Below, piece by piece: positions 17,901-24,901 of a DNA stretch of 39,157 nt. The position numbers and the translations under genes were made by a program. Positions within the stretch are counted from its first letter, which is position 1; each line of letters starts with the position of its first letter. Under the pieces are notes generated by a model. That model was not told where the DNA came from. It worked only from the letters and a program-made list of their open reading frames with translations, and did no database searches. Source of the DNA: Anaerolineales bacterium (GTDB lineage Bacteria; Chloroflexota; Anaerolineae; Anaerolineales; UBA4823); assembly GCA_016932955.1 (NCBI GenBank), contig JAFGBV010000112.1, positions 1 through 39,157 of the forward strand, in the 5' to 3' direction.

Positions 17901-18814
17901 ATAAAACTCTTAGGCTGTGGGACATTTCGGCTTTGCTCAATGATGCTGTGGGAACGGCCAGGTGTTTGTGGGTTTACGAAGGGCATGGGGACGAATATCA
18001 TCGCACCGTTTGCATAAGTGCAGATGGGCGCTTTGCGCTCTCTGGAAACAATGATAAAACCATCCAGCTTTGGGAATTGGCGACAGGTCAGCTTGTGCGG
18101 ACATTGGCAGGTCATGGAGCCGTAGTCCAATCCGTATTCCTGGGTGGGGATGGGCGCTATGCGCTCTCAGGAAGTTTCGATAAGACTCTCAAACTTTGGG
18201 AGGTGGCGACGGGTCGGTGTTTGCGGACATTCGAAGGTCATACCCATTATGTAAACTCCGTGTGCCTGAGTGCGGATGGACAGTATGCGCTCTCAGGAAG
18301 CAAAGATACAACCATCAAGCTCTGGGATGTGGCAACGGGTCAGTGTCTGCGGACTTTTGAAGGGCACGCGAATAGTGTGATCTCCGTGTGCCTGAGCGGA
18401 GATGGGCGGTATGCGCTCTCGGGAAGTGAGGATAAGACACTCAGACTCTGGGAGCTGGATTGGGAACTGGAAGATATCCCGCTGGCCGATTGGGATGAAG
18501 GTGCACGGCCATACCTACAAAACTTTCTCACTTTACGTACGTCAGTTGCCGGTGAACTTCCCCAGGGTCCCAGTCCAACCGAAAAAGAAACCAGCCATGT
18601 GCTTACGCGGCGCGGCAAACCTGGTTGGAATGAAGATGATTTCCAGCAGCTGCTCTATATGCTTGGCTGCGCGGGTTATGGCTGGCTGCGGCCGGAAGGT
18701 GTGCGGAAGGAACTTGAGCATATGTACGAAGAGAGTCAAGCTCCATCGTCGCTGAAAGAGCAGACCTCTCCAAGCAAAGGTTCCTGGATCTCTCGCCTGC
18801 TTGGAAAACAGTAA
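14996..18814 (+). CDS. Ser/Thr protein kinase with TPR and two WD40 propellers (paralogue 2)
   Basis: The ATG at 14996 is preferred over an in-frame TTG three bases upstream because AAAGGA lies 5 bases before it; this gives 1272 aa. It has the same order as the upstream gene: kinase (about 53-330, SGGGMGLVY, LAVK, HQDVKPANV, DFG), TPR-like segment, seven WD40 repeats (about 476-768), a helical linker rich in Ala/Glu/Arg, seven more repeats (about 850-1155), and the tail EDDFQQLLYMLGCAGYGWLR. Blades are very similar to one another at DNA level (for example those around 16690-17170), which suggests recent repeat duplication or homogenisation. Blade 7 contains an extra partial repeat (YALSGCDYAISGSGD). 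The glycine loop is degenerate at its first glycine. It lies 17 bases after its paralogue, so the pair arose by tandem duplication. Confidence 0.92.
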   Translation: MNNNQMQGKNPQIPDSTQQATKAYSWQADQNALAQNEALVAPVWEIGDVILDLYEIKELYSGGGMGLVYKIHHRGWDADLAVKSPRTEYFQTDEHRKNFVREAETWVNLGLHPHIVCCYYVRTLGGIPRVFVEYVEGGSLKEWIDRRTLYQGGQEQALERMLNVAIQFAWGLQYAHEAGLVHQDVKPANVMMKPDGTARVTDFGLAKARSTTGEVPIMANQSILMSAGGMTPAYCSPEQAEHQPLTRKTDIWSWGVSILEMFVGEVTWLAGQAAAQALSGYLETGPEDKAIPAMPAALSALLQRCFLHNPDERPRDMVVIAATMQQIYARETGQAYARPAPQASELQADSINNKALSLYDLGHTAEAEALWQNNLKANPMHLETCYNLGLVEWRASKKDDLKFLKDLQAATASQDDWRLGWLMSQVHLERRDIVQAAAILERLPKDATARPEVATVLRHAGEFSRPKPRLGWTETEYAGNVNSVCLDAVGRNALSGSNDNTLSLWDGATGDCVRTFVGHGDVVESVCLSVDRRFALSGSSDCTLKYWEVATGRCLRTLVGHTYSVNSVCLSADGRYALSGSGDNTLKFWNVSSGQCMRTFTGHTNGLLSVCLSLDGRYALSGSADKTLKLWELATGKCLRTFTGHTEFVNSVCLSADGCYALSGSNDRTLKLWEVATGKCVRTFIGHSNYVLSVCLSADGRYALSGSEDNTLKLWEVATGRCVRTFEGHSSWVLSVSLSADGRYALSGCDYAISGSGDHTLKLWDVSPEYCAAFAVSHIVTSATASQFERLLAEAQAARQRGEREAELRALQNARLVPGYEHNPEIREAWSQLSRQVRRASLRAGWLARTFIGHVDGVNSVCLSVDGRYALSGSGEIYPDSQGTKYCLKLWDMATGKCLRTFEGHRSLVTSVCFSADGRYAFSGSEDNTIKLWELETGKCLRTIEGHTSKVMSVSLSRDGRYCFSASLDKTLRLWDISALLNDAVGTARCLWVYEGHGDEYHRTVCISADGRFALSGNNDKTIQLWELATGQLVRTLAGHGAVVQSVFLGGDGRYALSGSFDKTLKLWEVATGRCLRTFEGHTHYVNSVCLSADGQYALSGSKDTTIKLWDVATGQCLRTFEGHANSVISVCLSGDGRYALSGSEDKTLRLWELDWELEDIPLADWDEGARPYLQNFLTLRTSVAGELPQGPSPTEKETSHVLTRRGKPGWNEDDFQQLLYMLGCAGYGWLRPEGVRKELEHMYEESQAPSSLKEQTSPSKGSWISRLLGKQ

Positions 18815-18857
18815 GAGGTCATCACACTTCACATCAAGGCATTTTATAGGAGGTCTC

Positions 18858-20345
18858 ATGCCGGGTAAAATCATGCTCAAAGCCACCCAGGGCAAATCTC
18901 AAGGCAAGGAATTCGCCTTTTACGAACACGATACCTTTCTATTTGGACGGATGGACGATTGCCATATCTGCCTGCCAGACGATCAGCGTGTCTCTCGCCA
19001 TCATTTCATCTTGGAAGTCAATCCACCCGATGCCCGCCTGCGCGACCTGGGCAGCTTGAATGGCACCTATGTTAATGGTCGGAAATACGGTGGTCGCGAG
19101 AAAACCGAAACGCCCGAGGAAGGTGCCAAGCATGAGCATCCACAAGTAGACCTGCGCGATGATGATGAAATCAGGGTCGGGGATACCCTCTTGAAGGTGG
19201 CAGTCGAACTGCCGATGGAGTGTGTGGAATGCGGTGTGGAGATTCCAGAAGTGGCTCGCGAAGCATGCGCGTGGGTGGGTAAGACGTATATCTGCACACG
19301 CTGCAGACTAAAACTCGAGCAGGCAAACAGACCCCCGGCAACCCCAATGCCACCCGCACCGCTGCACTGCCAGAAGTGCGGTCGAGATGTTTCGTTTGAA
19401 GTTGGCCCAGGTCGCCACGGCGATTACATTTGTGAGACCTGCCGACGGCAGGTTCAAGATGATCCAATGGCACTCCTCAAGGGATTACTCCAGGGGGTTC
19501 GAAAGCCAGAGATGGGGAAACTCCAGATTCCGGATTATGAGATTGAAAAAGAGCTGGGAGTGGGAGGCTTTGGCGCAGTATACCTAGTGAGACATATAAA
19601 ACAAGGCACGCGAGCAGCTCTCAAGATCATGCTCTCAAAAGTAGCGGTAGATGAACGAAACCGGCAGACCTTTCTGCGTGAAACCGAAAACATGCGTAAG
19701 TTACACCACCAAAATATCGTCGAATTTCTAGACTGCGGCTCAGCAGGTGGTGTCTTTTATATTGTGTTGGAATATTGCGAGGGCGGCAGTGTGGGTGATC
19801 TGATGAACCGTCGTGGTGGCTGGCTGGGGCTGGATGAAGCCGGGCTAATCATGCTGCAAGCTTTGAAGGGGCTTGCCTTCGCCCATACAAAGGGCTTTGT
19901 TCACCGCGACCTCAAACCCCAAAATGTGTTGCTGACACAGAAAGAAAAACCACGAACAGCAAAGATTGCCGATATGGGGCTGGCAAAGAATTTCGCTCAG
20001 GCTGGTTTCAGTGGCATGACAGCCACTGGCAGTTTCGCGGGTTCATTTCCGTTTATGCCGCGCGAACAGATCACAAACTTCAAGTTCGTCAAACCGGTCA
20101 GTGATGTCTGGTCCATGGGAGCTACTTTATACAACATGCTTACCGGTCAGTACCCACGGGACTTCAAGCTTGGGCAAGATCCAATGGAGGCGATTCTAAA
20201 CGGCGAAATAATTCCAGTGAGTAAGCGCAGTTCCAAAATACCCAGACAGGTGGCAGAAGTAATCGATCGTGCCCTATCCAACAAGACCAGCGATCGTTTT
20301 CAAGATGCAGGGGAAATGCTCCGGGCGCTAGAAAAGGTATTGTGA
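18858..20345 (+). CDS. FHA - double zinc-ribbon - Ser/Thr kinase
   Basis: The ATG at 18858 has AGGAGG upstream. A longer in-frame start at 18801 would overlap the previous gene, and the FHA fold begins only after 18858. The 495-aa protein opens with an FHA domain (about 1-105, FGRMDDCHICLPDDQRVSRH, LGSLNGTYVNG), a phosphothreonine-peptide reader. Two Cys4 ribbon-like units follow (CVEC...CTRC and CQKC...CETC, about 115-195), then a kinase (about 225-490) with GVGGFGAVY, AALK, HRDLKPQN and DMG in place of DFG (IADMGLAK). It ends the plus-strand operon, 43 bases after the WD40 kinase. By its domains it could read autophosphorylated neighbours and relay the signal. Its kinase is more distant from the other five. 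Confidence 0.92.
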   Translation: MPGKIMLKATQGKSQGKEFAFYEHDTFLFGRMDDCHICLPDDQRVSRHHFILEVNPPDARLRDLGSLNGTYVNGRKYGGREKTETPEEGAKHEHPQVDLRDDDEIRVGDTLLKVAVELPMECVECGVEIPEVAREACAWVGKTYICTRCRLKLEQANRPPATPMPPAPLHCQKCGRDVSFEVGPGRHGDYICETCRRQVQDDPMALLKGLLQGVRKPEMGKLQIPDYEIEKELGVGGFGAVYLVRHIKQGTRAALKIMLSKVAVDERNRQTFLRETENMRKLHHQNIVEFLDCGSAGGVFYIVLEYCEGGSVGDLMNRRGGWLGLDEAGLIMLQALKGLAFAHTKGFVHRDLKPQNVLLTQKEKPRTAKIADMGLAKNFAQAGFSGMTATGSFAGSFPFMPREQITNFKFVKPVSDVWSMGATLYNMLTGQYPRDFKLGQDPMEAILNGEIIPVSKRSSKIPRQVAEVIDRALSNKTSDRFQDAGEMLRALEKVL

Positions 20346-20444
20346 AATGCAACAGGAACAGCCCCCATTTTTAGCGAATTACAATCTCGATACTCAAGAA
20401 ATTCGTTCAAGTGATGGCTCATGTGCTATAAAGTTCATAACAGG

Positions 20445-22376
20445 CTAATCTGATCCGATACTTGTCAAAAGTTGGGCTTCATAAGCGCGCTCATAGAAGG
20501 AAACTGCCTCTCCAAAACACTTCATTTGGATCAGACAGCGCGCTTTTCCTAACAGCGCATCTTCCAAGTAAGGATTATTCTGAATAGCTGCATCATAGCA
20601 CTGGATGGCCTCGTCGAAGAGCCCGCTGAACTCCATGCACAGCCCCTTGCCCTGCCAGGCCGGAGAGAATGCATCTACCTGTTCCAGGGCTTTATCATAG
20701 CAACGATATCCTTCCTCATAATTCCCCAAGGCCACCTGCGAAGCCCCCCTGGCAACCCAGTCTAAGTGGGTTAGCTCCTCAGATTTACTAACCATATTAT
20801 AAGATTCGCCTGTCGCCTGCTCATAAATATGAACCAATTCCAACAATATCTCCTCGAAAGAGGAGTAGCGCTCATCCGGCGACTTTGCCAGGCAGCGCTT
20901 TATAAGCTCAGACAACTCTTTTGGGATATCTTTATGTTTCCGACGAGGTTCTTCAGGAGTAGATGAGAAAATTTCCTGTACTGAAGTAAATGGCAAGCTG
21001 CCGGTAAATAACTCATATAGAAGAACGCCAAAAGAATATACATCTGAGCGGACAGACACAGGTCGTGGAGTAACCCCATGATGAATTTGCACCTTCTCGG
21101 AGAATTGCTCCGGTGGCATGTAGGGCCATGTCCCCATGCCACGCGACATCTGCGTATCGTTAATGTCTAAATCATCGTTGACTGTTGCTTTCCAAATGCC
21201 CGCAAGCCCAAAGTCGGTTACTTTGGCTGCATAACCATACCGGAAACGGTTATCCTTTGCTAAAAGAACATTTGCTGGCTTGATATCGCGGTGCACAATA
21301 CCAGATTTGCAGTAGGCGTAACTCATCCCCGTGCAAAACTGTATAGCGTAATCGAGCGCCTGGGCTACAGGTAGCTTACCCACCCACTGACCAAGATCCC
21401 CTCCATCCGCATATTCCAAAAATAGGAACGGTTTCCCGCCGATTTCCCGAACCAATAAAGCGAAAATAATGTTAGTATGTCTTTCTAGGTCCATCCAGGT
21501 GCGAGCTTCGGTAATAAAGCGCTGGACGGCCTGTTGGTCTTCTATCAATTCATCATTCAGTTCTTTTACTGCAAAGATCCTGCCGTCCCGCAGCACGAAC
21601 GACACCTTTCCCATTCCGCCTTGCCTGACAGACAAAACGTAAAAATCTTCAAGTGGATTGCCTTCGCCCACCTTGGTAACGCCTCTAGAGCCTCGAGCGG
21701 ATTTTATTTTGGGCTGAGTGGAACTTGTTTCCAAGTTCGAAAACACCTCTGATAACACACGGCCAAGCTGGTAGTTTACCCTGTTTAGAGCTTCCGATTG
21801 GTGCTCCAGGGCAAGGTTCAATTGGGCGGAGGCAGCATGCAACCTTTCGACTAATTCTGGGCTCATACTGGCGGGGAGATCTTTTTCCAGATATTGGGTA
21901 ACATAGGCTAAACGGCGCGCACTTTCCAATGAGGTAATCTTTTGTTTGTCATTGGGGTCTTGCTCGTGCTCCTGAGCTTCCTTTTGCATTTTCTCAATAT
22001 CTATCTGGTTCAGACCATTCGCAGCCGTTACAGTGATCTTCTGGCCTTTACCTGTGGCTAGATCGTAAGCAGAAACATTCAGAACACCATTGGCATCTAT
22101 ATTTATGGACACCTTGACCTGCACAGCGCCACGAGGAGCTGCGGGTAGCTCATCCAAGATGAATGATCCCAGATGCCGATTGCGATTGGCCAACTGGCTT
22201 TCGCCTTGAAGGAGATTAATCGCCATTTTTGTCTGCAAATCGGATGCTGTGGTGAATACCATGCTTTTCTGGCAAGGAATCACAGAGTTGCGCTCAATCA
22301 ATTTGCGAGATAGATTGCCAGTGGTGCGAATTCCCAATGACAATGGAGTTACGTCAAACTCGAGAACATTTCCCAT
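20445..22376 (-). CDS. Hsp70 substrate-binding domain - Ser/Thr kinase - TPR fusion
   Basis: The 643-aa protein begins MGNVLEFDVTPLSLGI, which is the Hsp70 interdomain linker and the first strand of the DnaK substrate-binding domain. The match continues (KLIERN, QTKMAINLLQGE, LGSFILDELP, INIDANGVLNVSAYDLATGK) through about residue 115, with a helical lid-like region to about 210. The Hsp70 ATPase domain is absent, and an in-frame stop lies just upstream. A kinase follows (about 245-515) with RQGGMGKVSF, FAVKEL, HRDIKPANV and VTDFG, then a YEQATGESY linker and three TPRs (about 540-640). I infer a kinase whose input is an unfolded or hydrophobic peptide bound by the DnaK-type pocket. It lies 117 bases downstream of the Clp gene and is convergent with the FHA kinase. 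Confidence 0.93.
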   Translation of the reverse strand: MGNVLEFDVTPLSLGIRTTGNLSRKLIERNSVIPCQKSMVFTTASDLQTKMAINLLQGESQLANRNRHLGSFILDELPAAPRGAVQVKVSINIDANGVLNVSAYDLATGKGQKITVTAANGLNQIDIEKMQKEAQEHEQDPNDKQKITSLESARRLAYVTQYLEKDLPASMSPELVERLHAASAQLNLALEHQSEALNRVNYQLGRVLSEVFSNLETSSTQPKIKSARGSRGVTKVGEGNPLEDFYVLSVRQGGMGKVSFVLRDGRIFAVKELNDELIEDQQAVQRFITEARTWMDLERHTNIIFALLVREIGGKPFLFLEYADGGDLGQWVGKLPVAQALDYAIQFCTGMSYAYCKSGIVHRDIKPANVLLAKDNRFRYGYAAKVTDFGLAGIWKATVNDDLDINDTQMSRGMGTWPYMPPEQFSEKVQIHHGVTPRPVSVRSDVYSFGVLLYELFTGSLPFTSVQEIFSSTPEEPRRKHKDIPKELSELIKRCLAKSPDERYSSFEEILLELVHIYEQATGESYNMVSKSEELTHLDWVARGASQVALGNYEEGYRCYDKALEQVDAFSPAWQGKGLCMEFSGLFDEAIQCYDAAIQNNPYLEDALLGKARCLIQMKCFGEAVSFYERAYEAQLLTSIGSD

Positions 22377-22493
22377 GACAGGCTCACTCCCTAGAAGGCA
22401 AGAATATCACGTTTGCACAACAATATTGGAAAAACCGATGCCTAAGCCAAGAGCATTCCAATAGGTTATGCACATTTTACTCTTTGCCCTTGA

Positions 22494-24863
22494 CTACAGG
22501 GGAACGAAAGCCAGAGCTTCCCCATCACTGACAAGCCGCCATTTCCTTTGTTTGGCAAAATTTCCGCCCAGAATCAACTTGCTTAATGGCACCTGGACCA
22601 GTTTATCTACTGTCCGGCGAAGTTCCCGCGCGCCGTATTGCGTGCTATATCCGGCGTGGGCGAGAAATATTTCAGCCTGTTCATCAACCTGCAGGGAAAC
22701 CTGGTGTTGTTCTTGAAGGTTCTCGCAGATCTCCTTGAGCATCGGGTTCAGAATTTGTCTTAAGTCACCTTCATCTAGGGAACGGAAGGTGATCTGTTCA
22801 TCGATGCGGTTGATGAACTCGGGGCGGAATTTCTTGGCAACTTCCTGTAGCGCGGAATCGCCGGTCTTCTCAAAATCCAGAAAACCCAGTCCGGCGTGTT
22901 TTTTAACGGATATATTGGAGGTCATGATAAAGATGGCATTCCTGGCATCTGCCGTGCGGCCTTTCGAGTCAGTCAGGCGTCCTTCCCCAAAAACCTGCAG
23001 AAATAAGTCAAAGATACGCGGGTGAGCCTTTTCGACCTCGTCGAGCAGCACAATCGTGTAAGGCATCGTACGCAGTTTGCCGGTCAGTTGTCCCTCTTCC
23101 TCATGACCGACATAACCAGGAGGGGAGCCGATCAGCCTGGCAACACTATGCTCCTCCATGTACTCGGACATGTCCAGACGGATCATCTCGGACGCATTGC
23201 CAAAGAGGAATTCGGCTAACGAACGGGCAATCTCCGTTTTCCCAACCCCGGTAGGGCCTAAAAACAGGAAGACCGCCAGAGGTCCCTGCCTCCTTACCAA
23301 GCCGGCATGCGCCATAAGCAACCGCTGGCAAACACGCTCGATCGCATCATTCTGGCCGACTACTTTCTTTTTCAGGTATGCTTCCAATTCGAGTAGCCGG
23401 GATTGGTTCATTCCTTCCAGGTGCCCCATAATCACTTCCAGGGGTACACCGATCTTTTCCGCCAGAACCTGGGCGATGGTGATCGCGTTGACTTCACTGT
23501 TCAACTCGTTGATCCCCGTTGGATCCGCCGGCAAGTTTCCCATTCCATCCCCGCGCATACTGAGCACGGGGATCCGGGTGCGTGCGGCGGCTTTATCTAC
23601 GAGGTCAATCGCTTTATCGGGAAGCTGGTGATCGCCGTCGAAACGAATGGAGAGATTCACGGCGGCCTGAAGAGCCTGGTCGGCGATGCGCACCCGATGA
23701 TGTTCCTCCCATTTTTGCCGTAAACCCTTAAGTATCTCCAAAGCCTCCACTGGGCCGGGTTCGTTGATGACGATCTTCTCGAAGCGCCGCTCCAACGCCG
23801 AGTCTGATTCGATGAAACGACGGTATTCGGTGATGGTGGTCGCACCGATGCAGCGTAGATCGCCGCGCGCCAGAGCCGGTTTCATCAGTTGGGCAGCATC
23901 CATGCTGCCTTCGGCCCGTCCGGCGCCCACTACGGTATGGATCTCGTCAATAAAGAGGATCACTTCCGGGTTTGCACGCGCCTCCTCCAGGATGTGTGTC
24001 AACCGCTCCTCGAATTCGCCGCGGAATTTTGTTCCGCCGGTTAGGGCACCCATGTTCAACTCGATGATGCGCTTGCCGCCCAGGATCTGTGAGTCTTTCC
24101 CTTGGACAGCACGTACCGCCAGTGCCTCCACAATCGCTGTCTTACCCACTCCAGCTTCGCCTACTAGCACCGGGTTGTTCTTGGAACGGCGCGCCAGGGT
24201 CTGGATCACCTGCAGCAATTCCTGCCGGCGTCCGATGAACGGGCCCAGCTTACCCTCCCGGGCGGCCTGGGTTAGATCGCGCCCGTAGCGTTCCAAGAAA
24301 TGCGGTCCGTCCTGGGCTGGTTGGGGTGTACCAGGTTGGACTCTGATTGGTTCGCCATCTGCCGGTGCAGGGGAAGGGAACTTCGCCATAACAGCTCCCA
24401 ACAGTGCGCCAGGCTTTACCCCAGCTTCTTCCAGCACAGAGGAGACGACCGCAGAGGGCTGCTCGAGGATTCCTGCCAGGAGGTGGATGCAAGTGGTCTC
24501 GTTACCCCCGCCAGCCAGTTCACTGGCGCGCTGAAAGAATTGTTTGCATGCCGGGCTGCGGTGAACGATTCTGTCGGCGTTCTGGATGTTACCTCTTCCC
24601 AACCTCTGGCGTATCAAGCGTCTCAGCGAAGTTGTATCGAGCTCGAATGCACTCAGGATCTCCTCGATGGCGGTTGTCTCAACATAGAGCGCTTTTCGAG
24701 AGAGCGGATCCAGGTCATTCGCCGCGCCACTCAGTTGGATCTTCTCTAAGCTGCATATGCCGATTAGAAGATGCTCCACTTCAATCAGAGGATGCTTACC
24801 AGCGGCTGCTTCCTGAGCGGATATCTGCCAGGCGGCGGAGGCTGTGAAGGATAGTCCTTTCAT
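22494..24863 (-). CDS. ClpC/ClpA-like double-ring AAA+ unfoldase lacking the long middle domain
   Basis: The 789-aa Clp/Hsp100 ATPase has an N-domain (about 1-160) and D1 with Walker A GEAGVGKT (235-242) and Walker B VILFIDE (301-307). D2 has GPTGVGKT (536-543), IVLLDE (604-609) and RPEFINRID. Only a short linker of a few tens of residues follows D1 (about 425-465), so the coiled-coil middle domain of ClpB is missing. In D2, AGLGF (about 657-661) sits where ClpA/ClpC carry the ClpP-binding G-F/L loop, so docking to ClpP is possible. The substrate is unknown. It is embedded between kinase genes, 38 bases after the 892-aa kinase, implying co-expression. A housekeeping clpC elsewhere in the genome is likely, making this a specialised paralogue. 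Confidence 0.9.
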   Translation of the reverse strand: MKGLSFTASAAWQISAQEAAAGKHPLIEVEHLLIGICSLEKIQLSGAANDLDPLSRKALYVETTAIEEILSAFELDTTSLRRLIRQRLGRGNIQNADRIVHRSPACKQFFQRASELAGGGNETTCIHLLAGILEQPSAVVSSVLEEAGVKPGALLGAVMAKFPSPAPADGEPIRVQPGTPQPAQDGPHFLERYGRDLTQAAREGKLGPFIGRRQELLQVIQTLARRSKNNPVLVGEAGVGKTAIVEALAVRAVQGKDSQILGGKRIIELNMGALTGGTKFRGEFEERLTHILEEARANPEVILFIDEIHTVVGAGRAEGSMDAAQLMKPALARGDLRCIGATTITEYRRFIESDSALERRFEKIVINEPGPVEALEILKGLRQKWEEHHRVRIADQALQAAVNLSIRFDGDHQLPDKAIDLVDKAAARTRIPVLSMRGDGMGNLPADPTGINELNSEVNAITIAQVLAEKIGVPLEVIMGHLEGMNQSRLLELEAYLKKKVVGQNDAIERVCQRLLMAHAGLVRRQGPLAVFLFLGPTGVGKTEIARSLAEFLFGNASEMIRLDMSEYMEEHSVARLIGSPPGYVGHEEEGQLTGKLRTMPYTIVLLDEVEKAHPRIFDLFLQVFGEGRLTDSKGRTADARNAIFIMTSNISVKKHAGLGFLDFEKTGDSALQEVAKKFRPEFINRIDEQITFRSLDEGDLRQILNPMLKEICENLQEQHQVSLQVDEQAEIFLAHAGYSTQYGARELRRTVDKLVQVPLSKLILGGNFAKQRKWRLVSDGEALAFVPL

Positions 24864-24901
24864 AATCTATCTCCTGGATGATCGATTTCCTAAAACAGCT
24901 G

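Noticed and set aside
12690..18470. Tandem repeats as CRISPR or satellite DNA
   Set aside because: The period of about 126 bases is the codon-level repeat of WD40 blades in open frames.
13571..18895. Minus-strand open frames of 80-200 codons opposite the WD40 kinases
   Set aside because: They are periodic shadows of the repeats, lack ribosome sites, and change length with the blade phase.
11274..24863. Type VI secretion or contractile injection cluster
   Set aside because: FHA, kinase and Clp proteins also occur there, but no sheath, tube, baseplate or membrane-complex gene is present.
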